Positions 26,937 through 35,584 of a stretch of 64,000 nucleotides of DNA are shown in pieces. The position numbers and the translations under genes are program-made. The notes below the pieces were generated by a model that ran no database searches, was not told where the DNA came from, and saw only the letters and a list, made by a program, of their open reading frames with translations. The stretch is from [Muricauda] lutisoli (nom. illeg.) (GTDB lineage: Bacteria; Bacteroidota; Bacteroidia; Flavobacteriales; Flavobacteriaceae): contig NZ_JAFLND010000001.1 in assembly GCF_017313105.1 (NCBI RefSeq), positions 372,001 to 436,000 of the forward strand. The letters are read 5' to 3'. The stretch's first letter is position 1. Each line of letters opens with the position of its first letter.

Positions 26937-28130
26937 ATGAATCTTCACGAATATCAAGGAAAAGAGATTTTAGCCAGTTTTGGGGTTAGGATCCAAAGAG
27001 GAATTGTTGCTCACAACGCCAAGGAAGCGGTAGATGCCGCAAAACAACTTACACAGGAAACCGGAACCGGATGGCACGTAATAAAAGCACAGGTTCATGC
27101 AGGTGGCCGAGGTAAAGGCGGAGGAGTGAAATTGGCCAAAAACTTGAAAGAGGTAGAAGAGTTGGCAGGTAACATTATAGGAATGAACCTAGTTACCCCA
27201 CAAACATCTGCTGAAGGTAAAAAGGTTCACCAGGTTTTGGTTGCCGAGGATGTGTATTATCCAGGAGATAGCGAAACCAGCGAATTTTATATGTCCGTCC
27301 TATTGAACAGGGGAACAGGTAAAAACATGATCATGTATTCTACCGAAGGAGGAATGGATATTGAAGAAGTGGCCGAAAAGACACCGCATTTGATCTTTAC
27401 CGAAGAAGTTGATCCCGGATTGGGCCTATTGCCTTTCCAGGCAAGAAGAATAGCGTTCAACTTGGGATTGTCCGGTACAGCGTTCAAAGAGATGGTGAAA
27501 TTTGTTATGTCATTATACAAGGCTTATGTTGAAAGTGATTCCAGTCTTTTTGAGATCAACCCGGTTTTGAAGACTTCCGATGATAAGATCATGGCGGTAG
27601 ATGCCAAAGTTACCATCGATGACAACGCTTTGTACAGAAGAAAGGCCTATGCGGAGATGCGTGACCTTCGCGAAGAAAACCCGATCGAGGTAGAGGCTCG
27701 CGAGGTGGGCTTGAACTATGTGGATCTGGACGGCAATGTTGGTTGTATGGTAAACGGAGCCGGATTGGCCATGGCTACCATGGATTTGATCAAAATGGCC
27801 GGTGGAGAACCAGCGAACTTCTTGGATGTGGGAGGGACTGCAGATGCCAAAAGGGTAGAAGAGGCCTTCCGTATTATTCTTAAGGATCCTAACGTTAAAG
27901 CTATCCTTATCAATATATTTGGTGGTATCGTACGTTGTGATCGTGTGGCTCAGGGTGTTGTGGATGCCTATAAAAATATGGGGGACGCCATACAAGTGCC
28001 GATTATCGTAAGATTGCAGGGAACCAATGCAGAGTTGGCCAAAGAAATCATAGACAATTCAGGTTTGGCTGTTCACTCAGCTGTTCAGTTTAAAGAAGCA
28101 GCGGATAAAGTAGAGGAAGTTTTGAGCTAG
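26937..28130 (+). CDS. sucC: Succinyl-CoA synthetase beta subunit (ADP-forming)
   Basis: At 397 residues it has an ATP-grasp domain (MNLHEYQGKEIL start, then KAQVHAGGRGKGGGVKLAK) and a CoA-ligase-like domain (GAGLAMATMDLIKMAGGEPANFLDVGG, the glycine-rich succinyl/CoA loop, and INIFGGIVRCD). It runs the substrate-level phosphorylation step of the TCA cycle with SucD. sucD is not adjacent: a terminator follows and the next gene is unrelated, which is common in Bacteroidota. Confidence 0.96.
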   Translation: MNLHEYQGKEILASFGVRIQRGIVAHNAKEAVDAAKQLTQETGTGWHVIKAQVHAGGRGKGGGVKLAKNLKEVEELAGNIIGMNLVTPQTSAEGKKVHQVLVAEDVYYPGDSETSEFYMSVLLNRGTGKNMIMYSTEGGMDIEEVAEKTPHLIFTEEVDPGLGLLPFQARRIAFNLGLSGTAFKEMVKFVMSLYKAYVESDSSLFEINPVLKTSDDKIMAVDAKVTIDDNALYRRKAYAEMRDLREENPIEVEAREVGLNYVDLDGNVGCMVNGAGLAMATMDLIKMAGGEPANFLDVGGTADAKRVEEAFRIILKDPNVKAILINIFGGIVRCDRVAQGVVDAYKNMGDAIQVPIIVRLQGTNAELAKEIIDNSGLAVHSAVQFKEAADKVEEVLS

Positions 28131-28155
28131 ACCTCAAAACCTCAAAATATATTTC

Positions 28156-28186
28156 AAAGGCAACGTGCAAACGTTGCCTTTTTTTA
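28156..28186 (+). terminator. Terminator after sucC
   Basis: AAAGGCAACGT pairs with ACGTTGCCTTT (3-nt loop) followed by seven T's. Confidence 0.9.
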
Positions 28187-28474
28187 TGCTCTAAACTTTT
28201 TGAACCGCATTTTTTGTCTTAAAAATCACCGTTACACATAAATTATTCAATTTGAACAAGTTGTGTTGAAAAATATTTTATAATTGCTCTTTTCCAGTAA
28301 AATTAGGGTGTTAGCCCAAGATTAAGGACTTTAAACATTTGTTAAATCACCTCAAACTGTAACAATTTTGTTTTTTAATCGTCTTATTTTTGTAGTGTCA
28401 TTAAAAAAGACTTTCAATCAAGTCTAATTTTTGGCAAATCATCAATCATCAATTATTAATCAAAAAACAAAATC
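28187..28474. promoter_or_regulatory. Spacer and leader of the 111-residue secreted protein
   Basis: It contains a TATTTTTG box at 28385-28392 with a TTTTG 14 nt upstream, then an ~80-nt leader with a small hairpin (AGACTT/AAGTCT, 28408-28425). No gene was found in the rest. Confidence 0.45.
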
Positions 28475-28810
28475 ATGAGAAATTTAAAAACTGTTACGGT
28501 TGCACTGGCATTGTTCGCAACCATGAGTGCATTTGCAACAAAAGGTAAAAAGGCTACAAAAGCGACCAATCTTTCTGGCCAGATTTATGAAATGTTGAAA
28601 GACAATAGACTAAACATCGAGGACAGTGAGCTTACCGCAGAGGTTCGTTTTATTGTAACTGAAAAAGGAGAATTGCTAGTACTTTCCGTGGAAACGAAAG
28701 ATGAAATTATGGAAGGCTTCGTAAAAAGCCGTTTGAACTACAAAAAAGTGCAATTGGACAATGTTGCGCCTGGTAGAGTTTACGAAGTTCCAGTACGCAT
28801 TACCGCTTAA
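28475..28810 (+). CDS. Small secreted protein, unknown function
   Basis: This 111-residue protein has a signal peptide (about 1-22, SAFATKG) and a mature region that alternates helix (SGQIYEMLKDNRLNI) and beta-rich segments (LTAEVRFIVTEKGELLVLSV, VKSRLNYKKVQL, YEVPVRI). The plan (helix, two strands, helix, strand) resembles a TonB C-terminal-like periplasmic domain, which is an impression not a match. It has its own promoter, an ~80-nt leader and a terminator. Confidence 0.6.
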   Translation: MRNLKTVTVALALFATMSAFATKGKKATKATNLSGQIYEMLKDNRLNIEDSELTAEVRFIVTEKGELLVLSVETKDEIMEGFVKSRLNYKKVQLDNVAPGRVYEVPVRITA

Positions 28811-28837
28811 AAACGGGAATTATTTTGAGTTAGTTAG

Positions 28838-28866
28838 AAAAAGCCCTGAAATTCAGGGCTTTTTTA
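28838..28866 (+). terminator. Terminator of the 111-residue protein gene
   Basis: AAAAGCCCTGAA and TTCAGGGCTTTTTT form a near-perfect stem with an oligo-T tail. Confidence 0.9.
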
Positions 28867-28927
28867 TGTACTAAAACCAGGTGTTTTGGAGTTATCTAGT
28901 TGAGGTAACGAACCAGAACCATATATT

Positions 28928-29329
28928 ATGGGTACGTACAAGGAAAAATTGAGCATTCTTTCGGAGATGATCGGATTTGCAAGGGTAGACCATTCCCTTA
29001 AGCAATCCGAATATGATTTTTTACTTAAAGTAGCCCGCAATTTAGGGGTGACCAAAGATGTTTTTGATGGGCTATTAAAGGAGAAATCACCTAAGGTCCG
29101 ATTAAAAACACAGGCTGAACGCATTGTACAATTCCACCGACTTATCTTGCTGATGAACATTGATCATGAGCAACATAAAAAAGAGATAAACACCCTTTAC
29201 AATATTGGCCTAAAAATGGGGCTGCCACCGGCCGCCATCAGTCAGGTGTTGGAAGTTATGCACCGTTACCCGGATAATATTGTCCCGCCAGATGTGCTTA
29301 TCAATATCTTCAAAGCATATTACAATTAA
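28928..29329 (+). CDS. TerB-like helical protein
   Basis: This 133-residue all-helical protein has the TerB pattern: YKEKLSILSEMIGFARVDHSLKQSEYDFLLKVARNLGV (the first ~40 residues carry the acidic Asp/Glu site region) and a second half QFHRLILLMNIDHEQHKKEINTLYNIGLKMGL, so it looks like a tandem of two helical halves. TerB-domain proteins bind metal in some stress-resistance systems. Neither a TerC/TerD partner nor tellurite gene is adjacent, so the role is unknown. Confidence 0.72.
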   Translation: MGTYKEKLSILSEMIGFARVDHSLKQSEYDFLLKVARNLGVTKDVFDGLLKEKSPKVRLKTQAERIVQFHRLILLMNIDHEQHKKEINTLYNIGLKMGLPPAAISQVLEVMHRYPDNIVPPDVLINIFKAYYN

Positions 29330-29345
29330 TGTCAAAAAGTCAGCT

Positions 29346-29353
29346 TATTTTTG
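29346..29353 (+). promoter_or_regulatory. -7 promoter box TATTTTTG upstream of hsp20
   Basis: Perfect TAnnTTTG box, 91 nt before the Hsp20 ATG, and just upstream of the inverted repeat at 29357-29379. Confidence 0.4.
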
Positions 29354-29356
29354 ATA

Positions 29357-29379
29357 ACACATGTCAAAAAGACACGTGT
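29357..29379 (+). promoter_or_regulatory. 9-bp inverted repeat between terB and hsp20
   Basis: ACACATGTC and GACACGTGT flank a 5-nt AAAAA loop (8 of 9 pairs match). It lies between the -7 box at 29346-29353 and the Hsp20 ATG at 29445, so it could be an operator of the stress gene, or a weak terminator for terB since TTTATTG follows it. Confidence 0.4.
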
Positions 29380-29444
29380 TTATTGTTGGTATAGGTTTTG
29401 ACTTATACCTGGTGATTTAAATGTTTAACTAAAATTGAATCGCC

Positions 29445-29873
29445 ATGAGTATAGTAAAAAGAAACAGCCTGTTTTTTCCATCTTTGATGAACGATTTTAT
29501 TAGTCCAGATTGGTTCGGTGGAACAGATAAGTGGACTAACACTTCCATGCCCGCAGTCAATATAAAGGACAATACCGAAGGATTTGAATTGGAGCTTGCC
29601 GTTCCAGGAATGAAAAAGGATGATTTCACCGTGGAGATCGACAACGATGTGTTGACCATTTCCAGTGAGGTTAAAACGGAAAACGAAGAAAAAGAGGACA
29701 ATTACACACGCAAAGAGTTCTCCTTTACCTCCTTTAAAAGAGCGTTTACATTGCCCGAAACCGTAGATGGCTCTAAAATAGATGCCAAGTACGAAGATGG
29801 AATATTGAGGTTGACATTGCCTAAAAAACAAGAGGCATTGCCAAAACCAAAAAGAATGATCGAAATAGGATAA
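29445..29873 (+). CDS. Hsp20/alpha-crystallin small heat-shock protein
   Basis: This 142-residue chaperone has the alpha-crystallin domain at about 35-130 (NIKDNTEGFELELAVPGMKKDDFTVEIDNDVLTIS, RKEFSFTSFKRAFTLPE) and the C-terminal IEIG tail resembling I-x-I. It binds unfolding proteins in an ATP-independent way. The upstream inverted repeat is a candidate heat-shock control site. It is followed by two hairpins before the convergent uvrB. Confidence 0.95.
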   Translation: MSIVKRNSLFFPSLMNDFISPDWFGGTDKWTNTSMPAVNIKDNTEGFELELAVPGMKKDDFTVEIDNDVLTISSEVKTENEEKEDNYTRKEFSFTSFKRAFTLPETVDGSKIDAKYEDGILRLTLPKKQEALPKPKRMIEIG

Positions 29874-29881
29874 GACATTAG

Positions 29882-29900
29882 AACACCAACTATAGGTGTT
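29882..29900 (+). terminator. Small hairpin just after hsp20
   Basis: AACACC and GGTGTT form a 6-bp stem with a 7-nt loop. It has no U-run; it may only stabilise the mRNA end. Confidence 0.35.
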
Positions 29901-29931
29901 TCATGATGGTTGGATTAGTTGGTTAGTTGAG

Positions 29932-29966
29932 GCGCGCTCCTGCATTTGCTGGGGCGCGTTTTTTTA
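29932..29966. terminator. Terminator between hsp20 and uvrB
   Basis: CGCGCTCC pairs with GGGGCGCG followed by seven T's on the plus strand. It overlaps the uvrB stop at 29964, so it can serve the hsp20 transcript. Confidence 0.8.
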
Positions 29967-31952
29967 TTCCTTTTCCTGAAGCATTTTTATCTCATCCCTA
30001 AGTTTGGCCGCTTCCATAAAGTTGAGTTCTTTGGCTGCCTTTTCCATGGCTTTTCTTTTCTCCCTGATCAGTTTTTCCTTTTGGTCTTCAGTGATGTACT
30101 TAAGATCTGGCTCTGCTGCACGTAACTCTTCTTTCTGGAAGTGATAGGTGGATACCGAATTTTTGGCCAAGGCACTATCCAGGTTCTTCTTAAGTGCCGT
30201 TGGGGTAATATTATTTTCTTTGTTGTAGGCCATCTGCTTGTCCCTTCTATAATTGGTCTCGTCAATGGTTTTTTGCATGCTTTCGGTAATGGTATCTGCA
30301 TACATTATGGCTTTTCCGTTCAGGTTTCGGGCAGCACGGCCAACCGTTTGTGTCAAGGAACGGTTGCTTCTTAAAAAACCTTCTTTATCCGCATCCAATA
30401 TGGCTACAAGTGAAACTTCGGGCAAATCCAACCCCTCACGCAAAAGGTTTACCCCAATAAGTACATCAAAAAGTCCCTTTCGAAGATCCTGCATAATTTC
30501 CACACGCTCAAGGGTGTCCACATCACTATGGATGTAACGGCAGCGGATATCAATTCTCGATAAGTATTTGGTAAGCTCTTCTGCCATGCGTTTGGTAAGC
30601 GTGGTCACCAAAGTTCGCTCATCCAATTCTACGCGCTGTTGTATTTCCTCAACTAGATCATCGATTTGGTTTTCGCTGGGGCGAACCTCAATTTCGGGAT
30701 CCAACAATCCGGTTGGGCGGATAATTTGTTCCACATATACGCCTTCGCTCAATTCCAATTCGTAATCGGCGGGAGTGGCGCTCACATAAAGTACTTGGTT
30801 TTGAAGGGCCTCAAACTCTTCGAACTTCAATGGACGGTTGTCCATAGCTGCGGGTAGCCGAAAACCGTATTCCACCAAATTTTCCTTTCTGGAGCGATCG
30901 CCTCCGTACATCGCGTGCACTTGAGGTATGGTAACGTGGCTTTCATCGATTACCATTAAATAATCATCTGGGAAGTAATCCAATAAACAGAAGGGTCGGG
31001 TGCCCGGTTTTCTTCCATCCAAATAGCGTGAATAATTCTCGATGCCCGAACAATAGCCTAGTTCGCGAATCATTTCCAAGTCAAAATTGGTACGCTCTTC
31101 CAGTCGCTTTGCCTCAAGAGGCCTACCAATTTCCTTAAAATAATCCACTTGTTTTACCAAGTCGTCCTGAATTTCCTTGATCGCGTTTTGAAGCACATCG
31201 GGAGAGGTAACGAACATATTGGCGGGGTAAATGTTCAGGGTGTCGTAAATCTCGATGACCTTGTTGTTATAAGGGTCCAATGCCTCAATTTCTTCTATCT
31301 CATCACCAAAAAAGTGAATACGGAAGGCATGGTCGGCATACCCTGGAAAAACATCCACTACATCGCCTTTCACCCTAAAATTTCCGTTTCTAAAATCAGC
31401 AGTAGTTCTGGCATAAAGGCTTTGGACCAACTGTTTTAAAAACTTGGTTCTTGAGATAACTTGATCTCTGTGTATGGTAATAACATTCTTCTGAAACTCG
31501 ATAGGGTTTCCGATACCGTACAAACAGGATACTGAGGCTACCACAAGCACATCCCGTCGCCCCGAAAGGAGGGAGGAAGTGGTACTCAAACGTAACTTTT
31601 CAATATCCTCGTTTATGGAAAGGTCTTTTTCAATGTAAAGTCCACTTGTGGGAATATAAGCCTCTGGCTGGTAGTAATCGTAATACGATACAAAATATTC
31701 CACTGCGTTGTTAGGGAAAAACTGCTTAAACTCCGAGTATAATTGAGCTGCCAAGGTCTTGTTATGGGCCAAGACCAAAGTTGGTCTTTGCACCGATTCA
31801 ACAACATTGGCAACCGTAAATGTCTTTCCCGAACCGGTTACTCCTAGCAAGGTTTGATGGCGAGCGTTGGATTCAATGCCTTCCACCAATTGCTTGATGG
31901 CTTCGGGCTGATCTCCCGTGGGTTTAAAGTCAGAAACTACCTGAAATTTCAT
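29964..31952 (-). CDS. uvrB: Excinuclease ABC subunit B
   Basis: At 662 residues this is the standard UvrB size. It starts with the GDQPEAI nucleotide lead-in and has Walker A GVTGSGKT (37-44), the DESHVT Walker B-like motif, helicase motifs (TLTKRMAEELTKYL, GVNLLREGLDLPEVSLVAILDADKEGFLRS, GRAARN) and the C-terminal UvrC-binding UVR motif (EKAAKELNFMEAAKLRDEIKML). It loads damaged DNA in nucleotide excision repair. It is monocistronic here; uvrA and uvrC are not adjacent. Confidence 0.98.
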   Translation of the reverse strand: MKFQVVSDFKPTGDQPEAIKQLVEGIESNARHQTLLGVTGSGKTFTVANVVESVQRPTLVLAHNKTLAAQLYSEFKQFFPNNAVEYFVSYYDYYQPEAYIPTSGLYIEKDLSINEDIEKLRLSTTSSLLSGRRDVLVVASVSCLYGIGNPIEFQKNVITIHRDQVISRTKFLKQLVQSLYARTTADFRNGNFRVKGDVVDVFPGYADHAFRIHFFGDEIEEIEALDPYNNKVIEIYDTLNIYPANMFVTSPDVLQNAIKEIQDDLVKQVDYFKEIGRPLEAKRLEERTNFDLEMIRELGYCSGIENYSRYLDGRKPGTRPFCLLDYFPDDYLMVIDESHVTIPQVHAMYGGDRSRKENLVEYGFRLPAAMDNRPLKFEEFEALQNQVLYVSATPADYELELSEGVYVEQIIRPTGLLDPEIEVRPSENQIDDLVEEIQQRVELDERTLVTTLTKRMAEELTKYLSRIDIRCRYIHSDVDTLERVEIMQDLRKGLFDVLIGVNLLREGLDLPEVSLVAILDADKEGFLRSNRSLTQTVGRAARNLNGKAIMYADTITESMQKTIDETNYRRDKQMAYNKENNITPTALKKNLDSALAKNSVSTYHFQKEELRAAEPDLKYITEDQKEKLIREKRKAMEKAAKELNFMEAAKLRDEIKMLQEKE

Positions 31953-32001
31953 TCGATAAAAATACTAAAGGATGCCTCCAAAAGGAAGTAAAATGGAGAT
32001 A

Positions 32002-33735
32002 TTATCTTTTTAGTGTGAAATGCCCCTTGATCTCCCGATCGGAATCGTCAATGGCTACGAACCAGTAGTCCCCAGAAGGAAGTGATCTTCCTCTAACAGT
32101 TCCATCCCATCCTTGTGAATTTTGAAAAATCTGCTTTAGGAAATTACCGTATCGGTCAAAGATCCGGATACTTTTCAATACGACCGGTTCTGTTTTTTGC
32201 GGTTGAATAAATTGCCAATGATCGTTGATGTTATCTCCATTTGGAGTGAAAAACTTTGGAAAACCCTCTACGGTTAGATCTTGTGTGAATTCTTTTTGTG
32301 CGATTCCACAGCCATTTTTGTCCCGGACATAGATCGTGTGGCTTCCGGGTTCCACATTGTTAAAAGTATTACTGTCGGAGTAGGGTCCATCAATAGTGTC
32401 AATGGCATATTCGTAACTGCCATTTCCCGATGCAATAACCGTCAACTGCAACGAAGAAACGGTTGGCTGGGCAATAATGTTTTCTATGGTGGCGATTTCT
32501 GATGCGACTACTTCAAATATTTTGGATGATGGACATTCAATGGTATTTCCATTTTGGGTTATTGTGTTATAGGCTTCATATCGGTACTGCCCGTTTTCGG
32601 TGATGGTAACTTCGTTTGTCGATGAAATCAATGTTTCATCATCAAACTCATCAATTTGATACCAGCGGTACCCTTCTGCTTCATCTGTTGATGAAATTAC
32701 CAAAGGACCTTCGTTTTGACAAGAGGAAAAAGAATCGGGAAAATCAATTTCCGGGTTGATGATGACATACTCTCCTGTATCAAAATCCAAGTATGGTCCA
32801 CACCCGAGAATGGTGCTGAAACTGGTTTGGATGCATCCTTCGGCCTGCCCGGCATCATTAAATGGTATTATAGTGATAAAGAAAGTTTTGTTCGGTTCAA
32901 AGTTGACCACAGGAGTGGAATTGGTGTTGAAAATAGAACCATCCAATATATCCGTACCTGTTGGTGTTGTGCCGATCGTCACAATATATCCTGTAGCATC
33001 GGGAACGGCAGACCATTCCAGAAAAGGGGAGAGCGGTACGTTGGTTTCACCATTTTGTGGGTAAATCATAGTTGTGCAATCCGGTATTTCCGATGCTGCT
33101 CGTGTAGTAAACTGTTGCGTAGTGCATCCTGTGGCCGAACCCAACGAATTGTAGGGGACTATGGTAACGTAAACAGTGGATTCTGAAGGAATCAGATCTT
33201 CCGGTGGATTGTAGGTCAAGCTGTTGCCAACATCAAAATCATTTAAAAGCTCCGTTCCCCCTGGAGTACTGCCCAAACTCAACCGGTAACCCTCAGCACC
33301 GTACGTATAGTTCCACGAGATATTGGTGTTGGGATTAATATCTGTTGCCATATCTGGCGGATTTGTTGTTTCTGTGCAGTTCGGAATTGATGTTAATGGT
33401 GCGGTTGTAAAACTATAACTGGGGCACGTAACATTCGGTTGGTTAAAAAAGAAAAGGGTAATGGTCACGTATATTGTTGTGTTTGCAGGAAGCCCACGGG
33501 GAGGAGTGTAGGACGACCCACTTGCAAATTGGGAGACGAGTATATCATTGTCACCTGGACTTGTGCCCAATGTAATATTGTATGATGGTACACCATCTAC
33601 CGTTTCCCAGTCGATGGTGGCATCCAGCGGAACATCAGTAGCCCCATCTGCAGGGTATAGGATATCCGAGCAAACCTGTGCATCGGCAGCCAAACCTATT
33701 AAAAGGGCAACCCATAAAATGTATCTGTTCAGCAT
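32002..33735 (-). CDS. T9SS type B cargo protein with repeated fibronectin-like modules
   Basis: This 577-residue protein has a signal peptide (about 1-20) and three similar ~95-residue modules in the first ~310 residues: each begins with a Tyr/Asn-Pro-rich GATDVPLDATIDW-type strand (YPADGATDVP, NPPDMATDIN, YPQNGETNVP) and ends with GxxxG and T..Y.F pieces, resembling Ig/FN3-like folds. After a middle region it ends in a gliding-motility-associated C-terminal domain (FPKFFTPNGDNINDHWQF, IRIFDRYGNFLKQI, GWDGTVRGRSLPSGDYWFV), the type B signal for the type IX secretion system. It is likely surface-exposed. Confidence 0.88.
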   Translation of the reverse strand: MLNRYILWVALLIGLAADAQVCSDILYPADGATDVPLDATIDWETVDGVPSYNITLGTSPGDNDILVSQFASGSSYTPPRGLPANTTIYVTITLFFFNQPNVTCPSYSFTTAPLTSIPNCTETTNPPDMATDINPNTNISWNYTYGAEGYRLSLGSTPGGTELLNDFDVGNSLTYNPPEDLIPSESTVYVTIVPYNSLGSATGCTTQQFTTRAASEIPDCTTMIYPQNGETNVPLSPFLEWSAVPDATGYIVTIGTTPTGTDILDGSIFNTNSTPVVNFEPNKTFFITIIPFNDAGQAEGCIQTSFSTILGCGPYLDFDTGEYVIINPEIDFPDSFSSCQNEGPLVISSTDEAEGYRWYQIDEFDDETLISSTNEVTITENGQYRYEAYNTITQNGNTIECPSSKIFEVVASEIATIENIIAQPTVSSLQLTVIASGNGSYEYAIDTIDGPYSDSNTFNNVEPGSHTIYVRDKNGCGIAQKEFTQDLTVEGFPKFFTPNGDNINDHWQFIQPQKTEPVVLKSIRIFDRYGNFLKQIFQNSQGWDGTVRGRSLPSGDYWFVAIDDSDREIKGHFTLKR

Positions 33736-33764
33736 TTACATGATGATGTGTACCTCACAAGATA

Positions 33765-34598
33765 CTACAAATCACGTTTCTTCAATAATACGTAGGATAA
33801 ATAGATGAATATAGCTGTCCAAAGAATCACGATCAAGAACTCGTACCAATACACATGGTAGTCGAATTTCATGTTTTCACCAATTTGCTCGCCTATATTC
33901 TGAACGGCGGAAAGTCTTGTGAATGGTTCTTTGATCAAGTTGGACATGGATTCCAGAGGGAAGAAGCGTTTTACTGCCTTGGCAGACTCCCAGCTCATTA
34001 CCTTCCATCCCATCAAACCAAATACAACTTGCTCCAAAATGGTCCATAGAATAAGGAATCCCAATGCAAAGGCCGAGCGTTTTACCAAAATGCCCAAAAA
34101 GAGACAAAAAGAGAAGAAACCGACCAATTTTAAAAAGAAAGCAGGTAAAAATTCCATATCCGAAAAAATGATGGAGACCTCATTGTAATCGGAATAAACC
34201 AACCCCAGAATCATAGATACCACAAATACAAAAATGGTGGATATCAAAGCAAATGAAATCACGGTAAGCACTTTGGAAAGGATAAACTCCTTTTTGGACA
34301 AACCATCGATCAGGTTTTGTTTAATGGTCTTGTTACTGTATTCGTTGGACATCATGGAAACAATGACGATGGCCAAAAACAATTTGAACAATGCTGTGAC
34401 GAAGGTGTTGAAATGCCAGATGTAAGGAAAATTAAAAATCCCTTGATCGGCCAAGTGAAACTGAACTGGGCCAATATCGAACTTTATGGCTGCGATCAGT
34501 GCTATCGATGTCAATAACACAAAATAGGAGATGATCAGCACTTTGCTGGCCCTATTGTTCCAAAGTTTTATGAATTCTATTTGTAGGAGACGTAACAT
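33765..34598 (-). CDS. ABC-2-type transporter permease
   Basis: This 277-residue protein has about six membrane helices with a large hydrophilic loop early in the sequence, typical of ABC2_membrane proteins such as those exporting lipids or peptides. Its start codon lies 11 nt after the stop of the ATPase gene at 34610-35506, consistent with a single transporter operon. Substrate is unknown. Confidence 0.82.
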   Translation of the reverse strand: MLRLLQIEFIKLWNNRASKVLIISYFVLLTSIALIAAIKFDIGPVQFHLADQGIFNFPYIWHFNTFVTALFKLFLAIVIVSMMSNEYSNKTIKQNLIDGLSKKEFILSKVLTVISFALISTIFVFVVSMILGLVYSDYNEVSIIFSDMEFLPAFFLKLVGFFSFCLFLGILVKRSAFALGFLILWTILEQVVFGLMGWKVMSWESAKAVKRFFPLESMSNLIKEPFTRLSAVQNIGEQIGENMKFDYHVYWYEFLIVILWTAIFIYLSYVLLKKRDL

Positions 34599-34609
34599 TC
34601 GTTTTGTGA

Positions 34610-35506
34610 TTAGTTATTGTTGGTCAAGGTTAAAAATTGTTCTTCCAGGCTCTCTTTTCTTTTCACTAGATGAGAAAGTACAATGCCTTTTTCAAATAGG
34701 GTCTTGTTCAAGCTCTCGGCATCCATTTCCTCTTTTAGATATGCGGTAATGGTGCCATTAAAGTTTTCCACTTTGCCAAAGCTTGCATTTTTTTCCAGGA
34801 GCTCTTGAAGTTGGTCCATGTTTGCAGCACGGAGTTCAAAAAAGCCATGACTGGCCAACATGCTGTCCACGGGACCTGTGTATAGATTTTCGCCCTTACG
34901 GAGGATGATAACGTGGGAGCACACCTTTTCCACTTCATCCAATAAATGGGATGCCAATAAAATGGTGGTGCCCTGACCTGCTATTACTTTTATGATTTCT
35001 CGAATTTGATGAATCCCCTGAGGATCCAAACCATTGGTGGGCTCGTCCAGAATTAAAATCTCTGGATCATTGAGCAGGGCCGAGGCAATGGCCAAACGCT
35101 GTTTCATACCCAGCGAATAGGTTCTGAACTTGCTGTTGCGGCGATCCCACAACCCGACCAATTCCAGTTTCTCCTGAATTTTGGTTTCGGGAACATCCTT
35201 TATTTTGCAGACCAATCTTAAATTTTGGATAGCGTTCATATAAGGATAAAAGTTAGGGCGTTCAATAATGGCACCTACCTTTTTAAGTGCATCATGAGTG
35301 GAAGTGGTTCCATCGAACCAGCTAAAATCGCCGGAAGTACGGTTGACCACATTTAATATAATGCCCAAAGTGGTGGACTTGCCACTGCCATTGGGTCCCA
35401 ATATGCCATAAACGTTTCCCTTTTCTATGGTAAAGGAAAGATCTTTTACGGCTGTGAGGTAACCAAATTTTTTTGTAAGATGGTTAACGGTGAGTATTGT
35501 TTCCAA
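34610..35506 (-). CDS. ABC transporter ATP-binding protein
   Basis: This 298-residue ATPase has Walker A GPNGSGKS (37-44), the LSGG-type signature SLGMKQRL (in TYSLGMKQRLAIASALL), Walker B EILILDEPTNGLD and the H-loop LLASHLLDEVEKVC. It starts with a TTG at 35506, forced by a stop codon (TAG) 9 nt upstream in frame. It and the permease form one transporter; it resembles ATPases for ABC-2-type permeases. It is divergent from the kinase-like gene with a palindrome between them. Confidence 0.9.
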   Translation of the reverse strand: METILTVNHLTKKFGYLTAVKDLSFTIEKGNVYGILGPNGSGKSTTLGIILNVVNRTSGDFSWFDGTTSTHDALKKVGAIIERPNFYPYMNAIQNLRLVCKIKDVPETKIQEKLELVGLWDRRNSKFRTYSLGMKQRLAIASALLNDPEILILDEPTNGLDPQGIHQIREIIKVIAGQGTTILLASHLLDEVEKVCSHVIILRKGENLYTGPVDSMLASHGFFELRAANMDQLQELLEKNASFGKVENFNGTITAYLKEEMDAESLNKTLFEKGIVLSHLVKRKESLEEQFLTLTNNN

Positions 35507-35558
35507 GAGATGCTATCGTTTTTTGAATGGTTTATACTAACTTGACGATGTTTATCGC

Positions 35559-35573
35559 ATTTTGTTACAAAAT
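35559..35573. promoter_or_regulatory. 15-bp palindrome between the ABC operon and the kinase-like gene
   Basis: ATTTTGT-T-ACAAAAT is a perfect inverted repeat of 7-bp arms around one base, lying in the 78-nt gap between two divergent genes. It is a candidate operator; no promoter box is clear beside it. Confidence 0.35.
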
Positions 35574-35584
35574 AATCAAATACA

